64,000 nt of DNA from Azolla caroliniana (GCA_043228905.1 JBHGNT010000009.1:17856001-17920000), one strand, 5' to 3'. Counted from the first letter of the stretch, positions 42,741 through 54,294 are shown. A program made the numbers and translations. Notes: generated from the letters alone by a model not told the origin.

Positions 42741-42861
42741 GAGATATTCACCAATTCAAAGAAATTTTAGAGACCAATGGAGCATTTCTTCTATCTTATC
42801 ATCCAAGTTTAGGTGTCTTTGAAAATTCAAGAAAACAATTCTCAATCCACATCAGACACCA

Positions 42862-43623
42862 TGTTGGGAATATGGAGCGGAATTGGGATAATTTAAACTT
42901 TCAAACACAATTCACACTTGATAAACAATAGATGAAACCACAAGACGAAATGAGAGAGTACACCGAGATTTAACGTGGAAAACCCAAATTTGGGAAAAAC
43001 CACGGGAACCTTAGGTTCCGAAACAAATTCACTATTTTCTAAGTATACAAGGTGTACTCTAGAGATATGCACATATATTTCAAGGCTACCGCCTTGGATA
43101 CAATATTCACTCTACCAGATAGGATAAACAACAGAAAAATAACCAAAAACACAGAACAAATAAACCTGTTACAAGTGGACAGAAGAGTTGCTGTGACTCT
43201 TTGGGTAGTCTAGACAACACCTCGCTAGATCTCCGTCTTTACACTTGCAACGAGTTCTCGCTCTCGATCACCCTATTCTCGAGCTCTCACACTTGTTTCT
43301 GTTTTCTTGCAGAAGCTTTGTTTTGTTTTTTCTCACACACCTCTTCTTCTCGAATCTCTGTTTTTCCAGCCTTAGTTCTGTTCACTCATGTGCAGTTTTT
43401 CTCTGTAATGCGCTCTGTTTTTCACTCTCTGTTTTCTCTCTAAAAATCAGTTTTTTCGCTCTCTGTTTTTCTCTCTAAAAACAGGTCACGCTATCTCTCC
43501 TTTCTTTTTTCTGTTTTTCTGCTTTTGTCTTCTTATAGTCCAACGTTTATATCTGTGTTCACACACAAACACACAAAAAGACACACACCCGAAAAAAACA
43601 TACAAAAAAGAAAAAAGGCATAC

Positions 43624-43656
<33 letters not shown>

Positions 43657-43745
43657 AATACAACTAATTATAACTTGCCTTAAGCCTATTCGGCATTCAG
43701 CTGACTCAATGTTGTGGGCTCCACTTGAGTGGACAAGCCCCAACA
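42862..43745. mobile_element. Solo LTR with perfect CACCA target duplication
   Basis: The ends TGTTGGG and CCCAACA are inverted. Flanking CACCA at 42857-42861 and 43746-43750 is identical. The 884-bp body contains the GATTTAACGTGGAAAACCC type of sequence common in plant LTRs and a CATA/TA microsatellite (43619-43657). No internal coding region remains, so LTR-LTR recombination is the likely origin. Orientation was not resolved. Open frames in its TC-rich part are not genes. Confidence 0.85.
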
Positions 43746-43750
43746 CACCA

Positions 43751-44314
43751 GACGGGATTAAATTAAATTTCATGATCTAAATATAAATTCCAGGACACAC
43801 TACACAAGATTTACACAAAAGCCTGGCATTTTCATATTCAAAATGCATAATCCATTTACATAATCCATTACAGCCTGATCCTCTTTAGATGTATATTGAG
43901 TTCACATTAGACCAAGTAAAAGGTCTTCATGACCAATAATGGCCTTTCTCTTCAAGAATTAACGTAATTTAGATCCCAAAACATGCAACACTCTTGTTTT
44001 GTTATGCATAAACACACTTTCACATTGGAGACAATGTTGATGTGGACAAGCTCCAATGCCAGGACATGGTCACGGTCACGCTTTGCGTTGTAGAGGGGGG
44101 GGTTGTCTTTGATGGTGAAGTAATAATGGGTGGATTAGGATCACCAAGCAATTCAGCTGGATATGATTGGAATGAAAGGGAGTCTTATAGTGCACTTCTC
44201 TTTTGAACTATGTATGTATGTATATGAAAGCTTTGAGATGTGTGTATCAAGTTATATATGCTAGCATTCATTCATACATGTGGGTGTCAAAAGAAACCTT
44301 CTTCCTCTTGTTCT
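43751..44314. other. Host DNA between solo LTR and Copia-2
   Basis: AT-rich, with no gene, RNA or repeat recognised by eye. Confidence 0.5.
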
Positions 44315-44652
44315 TGTTAGGAAACAGGTCCCTCCGGATGGCAAGTGAGAAGAACAGTACTGATGAGCAAACTCGGCTGAGGCCGATAGGCCTCGGCCGA
44401 AATCGGATGTGGAGTACCCGGCAACGGAAGACCCGATGAGAACTGGATGACGAGTCCCCGGCAAGAGTCGGATGGTGAAGGCCTGGTGAGAACCGTATGA
44501 CGGGACATATTCATAAATATGTTTCCTGAGAGTCCATCGGGGCTATATTTGTAAATAGCCGGAAAGTCATATTAGTATAAATATGACTTAGGGCAAACTC
44601 TTTTAGGGAGTTGTTGTCATTCTTGTTGGCGCAAGATTAGAGCGCAATAGTG

Positions 44653-44701
<49 letters not shown>

Positions 44702-44976
44702 GCGAAGAGTTCGTATCTCTGTTGTAACCGCGGCCTGTGACGAAGACAGTGAACAAGAGGTCGTTGCCTCTGTGTTCATCTATTGTATATTGTTACATAG
44801 TGATAGTTAGTAGTCAATGGACTGCCGTGGTTTTTTCCCGTGTTTGGGTTTTCCATGTAAACAACCTGTGTACTCTTCTCTCCATTGTGTCGTGTATTCA
44901 TTCCTCGTTTTTTTTGTTTGATTCTAAGCTCGGTTGTGGCCGAGCGTTGTTCATCCGGAGCGTGTAGTTCCTGTCA
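44315..44976 (+). repeat. 5' LTR of Copia-2
   Basis: It runs from TGTTAGGAAAC to TTCCTGTCA. It contains GGTATGACTTA-type promoter-proximal AT sequence (GTATAAATATGACTT near 44575) and a (GA)n run at 44658-44697, about 18 bp longer than in the 3' copy. Confidence 0.9.
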
Positions 44977-45006
44977 AAGTGGTATCAGAGCGAAACGAGA
45001 CAGAAA

Positions 45007-46047
45007 ATGGACGAATCGTTGGGCGGCATGTTCAAGCTCACCGGCTCCAACTATTCAGTGTGGAAGTCGAAGATGAGGGACATGCTCGTGGTTAGAGATC
45101 TTTGGTTGCCGATTCAGTTCGGGGACAAGAGACCGGACAAAATCGACGCCACGATATGGGAGGTGATGCACATGAAGAGAACGGCTTACATACAATGCTT
45201 CATCGACATGAGTCTATACAACAACTTCAATGAAGAGAGCAAGGCTCATGAGCTCTGGGAGAAGATCGACATTATGTTTTAGAACAAAAATGTTGTCAAT
45301 CAGGTTTCGGTATTTCGGAAGCTAGTAAGACTCTGGTACCAAGACGGCTCCAGCATGGTGGAGCACATGAATGCCTTCCAGGGGCTGATCCACCAAGCAA
45401 CTTCATTGGAAGTACCTCTCGCCGATGAGGTACTAGCGCTACTCCTGCTCGGTTCCCTCCCAGATAGCTGGGAGACGTTGGTTGTCACTTTGGGCAACAC
45501 CGGGCCGGAAGGAAAACAGTTATCCCTAGCAAGAGTGAAGTCGAGCTTGCTAAATGAGGAGGCGTGTCGGAAAGATAAGGATACGAGCTCCGACTCCAAA
45601 GCGCTCCTTACCGAATCGGAACGCGGAAGACAAAGGAACTGGAGTCCCCAGAACCGGGAAAAGTTGGGGACACGATCAAAGTCAAGGGGGAGGCCTACTT
45701 GCTTCTATTGCGGCAAGCCGGGACACTTCCAGAAGAACTATCGGCATTTCCAAAAAGACAAGGAAACTGACGGTACCGATTCGAAGTGGACAGCGGACCG
45801 GAACGGTAAAGACCGGAGGGGAACAAACCGGAAGGGAACAACGGCAATCGCGGCAAGTGAAGAAGAGTTGATGCTCATCACTGAGGAGAGTGAGATAAAC
45901 CTTGCCGGTGACGAGATGACCTGGGTGGTCGACTCCGGAGCGTCATTCCACCTTACCCCAGATCGGAAATGCTTCTCATCCTACTCAGCCGGTGATCACG
46001 GCTGTGTCCGATGGGGAATGAAGGTACATGCCGAATTGTCGGCATAG
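45007..46047 (+). pseudogene. Copia-2 gag and protease
   Basis: From ATG 45007 the Tnt1-like gag start reads FKLTGSNYSVWKSKMRDML. A TAG at 45280 interrupts it, and the same phase continues with LLLGSLPDSWETLVV and a knuckle CFYCGKPGHFQKNY (about 45700), in which the last Cys has become Tyr. The protease site VVDSGASFHL lies at about 45927, before a stop at 46045. Confidence 0.88.
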
Positions 46048-46179
46048 GAGACGTGTGGCTGACAACACCAACCGGATGCAAGCTGCTATGTCCGACACGT
46101 TACGGAGGTTCGTCTGAACCTGATATGAGCCAGTCGGCTAGATGATGAAGGCTATACGGGTAGCATCCGGAATGGTGTT

Positions 46180-47430
46180 ATGAAGTTCAGCAAAGGGAGC
46201 CTGATTGTGGCTCGGGCCCGGAAGGTAAACACGATGTACCTGATGAATGCCCGGTTATGTCTGGAGGAAGTGAACGTGGCATCCGACACTGCCGGTGAGC
46301 TGTGGCACAAAAGGCTGTGTCACATGAGTGAGAAGGGGATGAAGAGGCTTGCAGAAGACAACCTCATTCCAGTGAAGAACGTGCACTTGGAGAAGTGCAC
46401 TAATTGTCTGGCTAGAAAGCAAAACTGGACCTCCTTCCGACCAAGGCCACCGATGAGACGTAATGCACCACTGGAGTTGGTGCATACGGATGTGTGTCAA
46501 GTAGACACGAAGTCACATGCTGGAGCGCAATACTTCGTGACATTCATTGATGACCACAGCTGGAAGCTGTGGGTCACACCGTTGAAGACGAAGGATCAGG
46601 TGCTATCCGTCTTCAAAGAGCTCCACGCGAGAGTGGAAAGAGAAACCGACCGGAAGCTGAAGGCGGTTCAAGCAGATAACGGAGGTGAATACCGGGGGCA
46701 GTTCGAGGATTACTGTCACTCGAAGGGAATCCAGCTCGAATTTACCGTGCCGAAGACGCCGGAACTAAATGGGTTGGCCGAGAGGATGAACCGGACCATA
46801 ATGGAGAGGGTCTGGAGTATGCTGGCGCATGCAAAACTACCCAAGAAGTTTTGGTCTGAGGCACTGTCAACGGCGACATATGTGATAAACAGATCACCCT
46901 CAGTACCCTTGGACGGAGACACGCCACAGAGAGTCTAGACCGGTAAGGAAGTGTCCTACCGGCATCTGAAGGTATTCGGGTGTCTCGTGTACGTGCATGT
47001 AGCTAAGGACCGGAGAGGAAAGTTGGATCGAACGACTCGGCCATGCATATTCCTCGGTTACGCCGACGATGAGTTCAGCTACCGAGTGTGGGACCTGGTC
47101 GACAAGAAGGTTTTTCGGAGTCGAGATATTATCTTCGTGGAGGACAAGACGCTCGCTGACTGGGAGTCGGAGAAGAAGATAATGAACTCCGAGTCGACCG
47201 GTAAGGATCGATTCTACGATGAACAGACCCAACCGGCAAGAGACCAGTTAACACTCGAGGAACTAGCCAGTTACGATGAGGATACCGAACCGGCAGAAGA
47301 AGAAGTAGAGGAAGCTGAAACCGGAACCGCCCAAGACCCCAAATCGGATTCGGATGAAGATCAAATAGTGGAGCCGGCTGCCGAAGGCCAAAGACTTAGA
47401 TATCCTCTCAGAGAGAGAAGGGCCTCCTGA
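46180..47430 (+). pseudogene. Copia-2 integrase
   Basis: LWHKRLCHMSEKGM and CTNCLARKQ form the HHCC region. The D-D-E core is visible in FVTFIDDHSWKLW, VQADNGGEYRGQ and PELNGLAERMNRT. A TAG at 46936 breaks the frame before HLKVFGCLVYVHVAKD and CIFLGYADDEFSYRVWD. The phase is kept from gag to here. Confidence 0.88.
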
Positions 47431-48305
47431 AGATTTCCGGATTCAGAGCATGTGCTGTTGACCGATGAGGGAGAGCCGGAAAGCTTCGAAGAAGCGAAGG
47501 ATGACACCCACAACCGCAAATGGCTAAGTGCCATGCAGGATGAGATGGATTCCCTGCATGAGAACCATACGTATGAATTGGTGGAGTTGCCGAAAGGAAA
47601 GCGGGCACTCCGAAATAAGTGGGTGTACAAGTTGAAACCGGGAGATGCCGGCAACCCCACGAGATACAAAGCTAGGATCGTGGTGAAGGGGTTCCAGCAG
47701 AAGAAGGGCGTGGACTTCGACGAGATATTTGCCCCGGTAGTAAAGATGACCTCCATCCGGACGGTGCTGAGTATAGCGACAAGCATGGACCTCGAGGTAG
47801 AGCAGGTGGACGTGAAGACGACATTCCTTCACAGTGACCTCGAAGAGGAGATCTACATGCAGCAACTGGAAGGATTCGTGGAGAAAGGGAAGGAGCGCCT
47901 GGTTTTCCGGTTGAAGAAGAGCCTGTATGGGCTCCTCGACAATGGTACCGGAAGTTTGACTCCTTCATGACCGATCAAGGGTACCACAAGACGCAGGCCG
48001 ATCACTGTGTGTTTGTGAAGAAATTCGAAGGAGGCGACTTCCTGATACTCCTTCTGTACGTGGATGACATGTTGATCATCGGACGGGACCAAGCCAGAAT
48101 ATGGATGCTGAAGAAGACTCTCAACCGAACTTTCGCAATGAAAGATTTGGGTCCGGCAAGACAGATGTTGGGGATGCATATCATCCGGAACCGGCCAACG
48201 AAGCAATTGTGGCTGTCACAGGAGAAATACGTGACAAAGGTGCTTCAGCGGTTCAACATGTTAGAAGCGAAACCGGTCGAATCGACGCTCCCGGCAAACT
48301 GCAGA
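47431..48305 (+). pseudogene. Copia-2 reverse transcriptase, left part
   Basis: WLSAMQDEMDSLHENHTYEL, RNKWVYKLKPGDAGNPTRYK, QVDVKTTFLHSDLEEEIYM and LKKSLYGL lie in the gag phase. A frameshift near 47935 leads to LLLYVDDMLIIGR (catalytic YVDD, about 48051-48089). The frame is cut at 48305 by the hAT insertion and resumes at 54303. Confidence 0.88.
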
Positions 48306-48540
48306 TAACAATCGGCAACGGTTTGGTTCAGTTCGAAAGCCTCAAACCCAAACCGGTTCGAACCGAACCGTTAAGAAAATGTTGTAACCCAAACCGAACT
48401 GAATCGAACCACAAAACCGTCTAAACCGAACCGGTTGCACGAAATTCAAACTTGAACCAAACGGTTCTTGAAGTACTAGAACCGTTAAACCGCTAAACCG
48501 GTTTCGCAGTTCGGTTTTGGTTTCGGTATGAAACAAATTA
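48306..48540. repeat. hAT left end: TIR and subterminal AACCG motifs
   Basis: After the TIR, AACCGGTTCGAACCGAACCG-like motifs occur in both orientations over about 230 bp. The right end (54100-54294) mirrors this. Such clustered motifs are where hAT transposases are known to bind. Confidence 0.75.
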
Positions 48541-48803
48541 TTAATGTTTTTTCTCAATGCATTATGAACTTAACAAGTTATATCAATTGGCCATTATAAT
48601 GATACATAAAACTTTAAATAAGAACAATTTTCTTATGAGGAAAGTTTCTCATATGCAACGATGAAAATTGCAACAACAAGAGCACCAATAAGTGCACCCA
48701 TAATTCATTTGATGAAAATTGCAACAAGAGCACCAATAAGTCCACCCATAATCCATTTGTTGTGACTTACTCTTCGTGTCTAATGAAATTTACAAAACTA
48801 GGG

Positions 48804-48965
48804 ATTGTTCGGAACCTTAGCAACAACTTCTTGAGACGGTGTTCCCAGCAAGTCAGTAATGAGGTCTAACTGATGTGCAACATTTCTACCAGGAAAGAGT
48901 GGTTCTCCTGTCAATAGTTCAGCGAATATGCATCCAATGCTCCGCATGTCAACTGCAGTTGTGTA
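48804..48965 (-). pseudogene. Captured MAP kinase exon fragment
   Basis: The minus strand from 48965 reads [20 protein letters not shown], then [22 protein letters not shown] and QEVVAKV. This matches kinase subdomains IX-X of plant MAP kinases, including the LLGTPS block typical of the MPK9/16/20 (TDY) group. The D-x-W-S-x-G motif has Arg in place of Trp. TTGCTATTATAG precedes the exon as a plausible splice acceptor, so genomic rather than processed sequence was taken up. It cannot encode an active kinase. Confidence 0.75.
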
Positions 48966-49157
48966 CTATAATAGCAAGTTGCAACCAAGAGAATATGTAA
49001 GGCAAACAAAGACAACACACATAAGTCCATAGAATACTTTAAGAGACCAGACAAGCATTTTCGTAGTTCACCATAAAAAATGACACATTTACAGGTCATC
49101 AGACAAAATAAAACATTCACAAGCCTGATGACCTGTAAATCTTCGTGTTATGGATAT

Positions 49158-49211
49158 TAAAATCTTCTTACTCTTGCCAATGTTGTCATCCACATCACCT
49201 GACACCAAGCT
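49158..49211 (-). pseudogene. Captured VTI1-like SNARE fragment, second exon
   Basis: The minus strand reads DVDDNIGKSKKIL, matching the VTI1 stretch that follows the exon at 49414-49555 (HGVDDNIGKSKKIL in the family, from memory). A stop just upstream shows decay. Confidence 0.6.
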
Positions 49212-49413
49212 ACAATATCAAAAGCAACATCCTCAAAAAATTAGCATAGATACATCAGAAAGAATCAAAATATTAAGAGAACAAATTCTTAATTTTAAAG
49301 TAATCTAGCTTCTCTAATACTAAAAACCTTGAAATGTAATCATGAACAAATCAACCATAGAAAATATCTCCATTTAGAGAGTAGCAAAGTAGAAAAACTA
49401 TATATCATCGTAC

Positions 49414-49555
49414 CTTATCTTGTGCATGAAGGAGTGTTTGTCTCGGTTGATGGAGATCTTGCAATATGGAAACACCAAGCTCCTCAATTTCTAGAATAGC
49501 CCTCTTGCTTTCTTTAATTTTTTCACTAGATTGATTAAGCCTCTCCAACATACGA
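49414..49555 (-). pseudogene. Captured VTI1-like SNARE fragment, first exon
   Basis: The minus strand reads ERLNQSSEKIKESKRAILE and then IEELGVSILQDLHQPRQTLL, ending HAQDK at a GT donor (GATAAG|GTACG). This is the Qb-SNARE motif region of plant VTI1 proteins, which act in Golgi-to-vacuole vesicle fusion. With 49158-49211 it preserves exon order. No transmembrane segment is present. Confidence 0.75.
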
Positions 49556-49743
49556 AATAATTTTAAAATGACATCAATATAACAATGGTGGATCCAAGTT
49601 AAAACCACCAAATCATGAAAAATGAACAAATTTTAGTTCAAATGCCAAACACTTAAATTTTAAATTTTAAATATGTCCATCAACAATATAAAAGTAGAAT
49701 GTTTGAAATTAAAAAGAAATATATGGGCAATTAAGCACATGTT

Positions 49744-51890
49744 CTAACTTCTAATTTGACTCAACATATAGTCCACTACATCATCCTCCATAGCAATATC
49801 TTCCACATCTATATCCAACTTATTATACGCTTCACTAAAGTCTTTAGGTAATGAAACATTTGCCTCATTAAGGACATCCAACCATGACCTAATGCACATT
49901 TCAGCCTTGAAAGTGCATGAGTGTAGACGAATTCTATCGTGAAAGTTATCTTTTGCTTCAGAATTAGCCTCCTCTGAAGGCACTGATGATGTTGGTATTG
50001 CTAAATAATCACACACCATCTTGTATATTCGAGGTAAAGCAAACCTGGTTTAGATGTAAACAAACATTTTGAAACTGATTTTGCACAAATTTGATGAAAA
50101 ATGTTAAATTTATAATTGAGAAATGTGAAGCAAACCTGTTGTTAAACCACCATTGAAGTGGATCAATATTTGTTTGTGCTACTGCTAGAGGAAATCTCAT
50201 AAATTGTTCCATTTCTAATTGTGAAGATGTCACTGATTCTTGAGAAGGCTTATTGACACCTAAGATTTCCCAAAGATCTTCACATTTTGTAACATCTCTT
50301 TCATGTGTTTCATCATTAGAAGCCGGAACATAAACTACATAATTTTTTTCCAAGACTTTGTGAACCAAATCAATATCCAAATTCCTCTCAATTGCGTTAT
50401 TGGATATTGGAACTCTGAAAACATATATGAAGATGAAACACATTACGAAATATGTATGAAAAAAATATACCAATCAATTTACTATGTATGAAAAAAACTA
50501 TTAATAGAGCAACATACCGTGGATCAAGAAAGGTTGCAATTCGAGAAGGTATGGACTTCAACAATTCTTGATATCTTATCAAATATTGTAAACATTTGTC
50601 ACTAGCTTTTTCTTGCACTTCAATAGTTACCTTACTTGTGTTAGATTCTATCGATTCCACATCCACTCCCAAATACTTGTTACAATGTGATAACATGCCA
50701 TTGAAGGCAAGAGAAGCTAGTGAGAGGGTGGGGTACTTTGACCCACTTAAATAGGTACAAATTCTAGCAAGTAGAAGAAGCCATTGTTCCATTGCTTGTA
50801 TGTGGTTCCAATCATTAGTAAGCATACTATCAACAAAATCCGCAGCAATAATAGAGTCGGCTATAGTGCAACTTAAAACATCTCTAAGTTTCAAGGCTTC
50901 TTGGTACATTTCTAAGGTGGAATTCCATCTCGTAATGATATCAAGACAAGGTGGCTCCCGCTCTCCATGCTCATACATTGATTTAGAATACTTTCTAAAT
51001 ATAGCTCTACGAACTTTACTAGAACGTATGGATACCAAAATATTTCTCAACTTCATAGTGGAAGGTGAGATGACCTCTAATGCAGCCTTAATACCAAGTT
51101 GAAATACATGAACCATACATCTCAACATATTTGATGAAGGAAAAATATCATCCCCATGCATATCATGTAGCAATCTACCCAACTCATTTGATGCCACAAT
51201 AGCATCACTAGCACCATCAGATGTTACGGATAAGATGTGAGAAGAAATACCGAAGGATTTTAAACGCATAAATAAAGCTTGACCACAACGCTTACCTACG
51301 CCATCACCAGGAAATACATGGAAGAAATCAATGAGCATAGACATTGGCTTGGCAGATTCTCTACATATCCAATGTAATGTCATTGGATAAAATCCTTTCA
51401 AACTATTATTAGACCACCCATCAAATGTAATTGCAAAACGGGAATCGAGTGTAGACAAAAAACCTATAACTATTTGACGAATGACAACATACATTTGCCT
51501 TATTGATCGTTTTAAAGTACGTGCTGACTTAAGCCTATACCCTGGTAAGACATCATGCATGAATTGTTTAAAACCTAAGGACTCAACATGGACATGAGGC
51601 AACATTTCTGTGATTATATATTTTGTGACAACGCCATCAATTTTCTTCTCTAATGTGCGAGTTATTAGAAGCTTGGATGTATCTAAGGGATTTTGGATCA
51701 TAGACATTGGACTCATACTTGAGGAACTATGTGGCTCAGATGTGCTATTAATGTGATGTTTTTCTAATAAATGTTTTGTTAGTGTACCCGTGGATGTATT
51801 AGTTGACCAAGTACTAGAGCAATGTGAGCATCGACGGCAGGGCACACCATTATCTATGATATTTATCGTGTGTCGGTCTGTCCATGAAGT
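49744..51890 (-). CDS. hAT transposase, BED finger and dimerisation domain, two introns
   Basis: Exon 1 runs from upstream of 51845 to 50518: BED zinc finger CRRCSHCSSTWSTN with HLLEKHHI, then the RNase H-like core (FAITFDGWSNNSLKGFYPMT, LSVTSDGASDAIVAS, CMVHVFQLGIKAAL, TRWNSTLEMY). Intron 50415-50517 (GTATGT to TTTCAG). Exon 2 is 50414-50136. Intron 50045-50135. Exon 3 is 50044-49744 with the hAT C-terminal dimerisation motif YLAIPTSSVPSEEANS. Joining restores FLDPRVPISNN and WWFNNRFALPRIY. No stop was seen within these exons. The N-terminus is lost or displaced by the solo LTR; Ser/Pro-rich minus-strand sequence at about 53830-53945 may be its first exon. It would cut and paste the element. 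Confidence 0.85.
50045..50135 (-). other. Transposase intron 2
   Basis: GTTTGCTTC at the donor and AAACCAG at the acceptor. The next exon also begins with GTTTGCTTT, so the boundary sequence is duplicated. Confidence 0.65.
50415..50517 (-). other. Transposase intron 1
   Basis: GTATGTTG at the donor, TTTTCAG at the acceptor, AT-rich. Splicing keeps the frame across FLDPR. Confidence 0.75.
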
Positions 51891-51893
51891 TCA

Positions 51894-52757
51894 TGTTGGG
51901 AGACAGGTCCCTCCGGATGGGAAGGGAGAAGAACAGTGCTGACGAACAAACTCGGCCGAGGCCGATAGGGGAGTACCCGGCTACGGAGAGCCGAATGGTG
52001 CAGGCCCGGTATGAACGGGATGGGGAGTACCCGGCTACGGAGAGCCGGATGGTGCAGGCCCGGTATGAACCGGATGAGGAGTACCCGGCTACGGAGAGCC
52101 GGATGGTGCAGGCCCGGTATGAACCGGATGAAGAGTACCCGGCTACGGAGAGCCGGATGGTGCAGGCCCGGTATGAACGGGATGGGGAGTACCCGGCTAC
52201 GGAGAGCCGGATGGTGCAGGCCCGGTATGAACCGGATGAGGAGTACCTGGCTACGGAGAGCCGGATGGTGCAGGCCCGGTATCAACCGGAGGAAGAGACA
52301 TATTCGTAAATATGTTTCTGAGAGCCCATCGAGGCTATATTTGTAAATAGCCGAAAAGTCATATTAGTATAAATATGACTTAGGGCAAACTTTTAGTAAC
52401 TGTTGTAACTGTTGTCATTTTTCTTGTTGGTGCAAGAAAAAGGAGAGAGTGCGTAACTGTACAGAGAGGGAGAGAGAGAGACGAGGTCGCTGCCTCTGTT
52501 GTAACCGCCGCCTGTGGCGAAGATCGTGAGTTCGAGGTCGTTGCCTCAGTGTACTCACTGTTTTGTACATTCATACATAGTGACAGTTTGCAGCCCGTGG
52601 GCTGCCGTGGTTTTTCTCCTAGTTTAGGGTTTTCCACGTAAACCTCCTGTGTACCATTTCTCTTCTCTGTGTCGTGTTTTATTTCCCGTTTTCTGTGTAT
52701 GAAAAGAAGCTCGGTTGTGGCCGAGCGTTGCGCATAAGGAACGTTGGGTTCCCGTCA
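51894..52757 (+). mobile_element. Solo LTR nested in the hAT, Copia-2-related
   Basis: It starts TGTTGGGAGAC and ends TTCCCGTCA with perfect flanking GTTCA (51889-51893 and 52758-52762). The sequence parallels the Copia-2 LTR (CAGGTCCCTCCGGATGG, CATATTAGTATAAATATGAC, TGTGGCCGAGCGTTG) but differs enough to be a separate subfamily. It lies just upstream of the transposase BED finger and separates it from the rest of the transposon. Confidence 0.9.
51965..52290 (+). repeat. 54-bp minisatellite inside the solo LTR
   Basis: Five full units and a partial one, starting at 51995, 52049, 52103, 52157, 52211 and 52265. Each contains ATGGTGCAGGCCCGGTATGA. The Copia-2 LTR has one related, diverged unit. 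The period is a multiple of three, so open frames on both strands over this tract are artefacts. Confidence 0.93.
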
Positions 52758-52762
52758 GTTCA

Positions 52763-54100
52763 TTGTCTCTTTGATCTTCCTTGAGATGTTTGACTTGTAG
52801 AAGCCGAGGACATTGTGTTTGGGGATGATAGAGTGTTCATTGAAGGGGCATCCACACTTGACTCCATGTTCTATGAGGAATTAGAAAACTGTATCGGACA
52901 ATGAAGTCATAATTAGTTGTATAATAAGATGATACATATAAAATCAAGGCCATAGATTACTGAAGATATTGAAGGAGATAGATCTTAACATGGAATATTT
53001 ATAAGAGAACATAGATCTTGATTGAAAATAGTACAAAATCCAATGCATATAACGAATCAAAAGACGTGGATTATGATACTCTTGAGCATTTGCGGCTTAT
53101 TCCTAAGCGCCTTCAACAAATCATAAAAAAAGGTTTAAATAATTTATCACATAGATTCAACGAATCATAAAAAAAGATGTGATAATGACATGATAGCGTT
53201 GGTTAAAAATAGTGGCTATTCATGCCAAATCACCATTGACACCTTTTATCTACCTATCCCACCAGTATGTCTTCTTGATGTACAAGAAATAGGACATGCC
53301 AATTGCTGAACGCTTGGCATGGTGAGAACATCTGACACATAGTACAGAAGTCATAAAATAACTATTTCTCACTAACAAATAATTGAAGAGGCAACTCCAA
53401 GCTAAACCAGCATTTGTAAAGAAGACCTCTATAGGTTATGTTATCATTGGACGTGCAATCATGCCAAAAACACAAGAAGTGGACCACAATGTTAAACATA
53501 AAAGTTGAAAGCAAGACCACTCTAAATTGCAGTATGTCATGTTGTCTATAAAGAAGGGAATATACAATGCTTTTTATAGGTTTTGGCAACCAATGACTGT
53601 AAGATGAATACAAGGCTTTTATATTTTAATCGATGTTGTCTTAACACACGAATCCACGATTACAATGGACCACCAAAGATTGTAGAAATACCCTTTGGAC
53701 CTTCAAAATCGTATTATGTGGCTCATCCCAATTCTCTGGCTCAAAGAAGTATTTATGTGCCTTATATGATGCATTCCACATGAACTATGTTTAGGAAAAA
53801 TACCTGATTAGTTTGAGCGCTCACAAACTAGCCTGACCACTGTAGAAGAAGAAGGAGAAGATGATGAAGGAGAGGGAGAAGAACCGCTGCAATCTGTTGA
53901 AGAAGGAGAGGGAGATGAAGAAGAAGCGAAATTAGAATTGAGACTCGTTTGTAGCTACTGTTTGAATAAGAAATAAAAGTAAAATTAAAAATAGGTATAC
54001 AAACTAGGTTTTTGAAAAGCTAGGTTAAATTTGATCACTTTTTCCTAAATTGACATAATTAACCTTCAAAAAATGTGTTGGAGAGAGAAATTTTTTAAAA
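52763..54100 (-). other. hAT 5' half, mostly unassigned
   Basis: No clear gene. On the minus strand about 53830-53945 encodes ASSSSPSPSSTDCSGSS followed by more Ser/Pro, which would suit the low-complexity start of an hAT transposase, but no splice path to 51890 could be fixed by eye. Confidence 0.35.
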
Positions 54101-54294
54101 GTATCTCATCAAACCGTTAAACCATTTAAACTGAAACCGTTAAGCCGATGAGGACTCAAACCGAACCGAACTGAACTTGTGTCCCCCCGAACCGAACCGA
54201 ACCGAAACCGAACCATTTGTGAAAATCCAAACCCGAACCGAACCGGTTAAACCTCGGTTCGGTTCGAACCGAACCGAACTGTTGTCGATTGTTA
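54100..54294. repeat. hAT right end: TIR and subterminal AACCG motifs
   Basis: Multiple ACCGAACC and GGTTCGG units lead to the terminal CGATTGTTA. They mirror the left end. Confidence 0.75.

Larger units (their letters stand above)
48306..54294 (-). mobile_element. hAT transposon with captured host gene fragments, inside Copia-2
   Basis: The 8-bp target duplication ACTGCAGA is perfect (48298-48305 and 54295-54302). Terminal inverted repeats: TAACAATCGGCAACGG on the left and TAACAATCGACAACAG on the right when reversed. Both ends carry dense AACCG/ACCGAAC motifs. It contains a three-exon transposase gene on the minus strand, VTI1- and MAPK-like exons on the same strand, and a later solo LTR. 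Length is 5989 bp including that LTR. Confidence 0.93.

Noticed and set aside
43201-43478. Phe/Ser-rich frames in the TC-rich stretch
   Set aside because: They lie inside the solo LTR defined by the CACCA duplication.
51863-52346. Long open frames on both strands over the solo LTR
   Set aside because: They are produced by the 54-bp minisatellite, whose period is a multiple of three; a non-coding LTR lies underneath.
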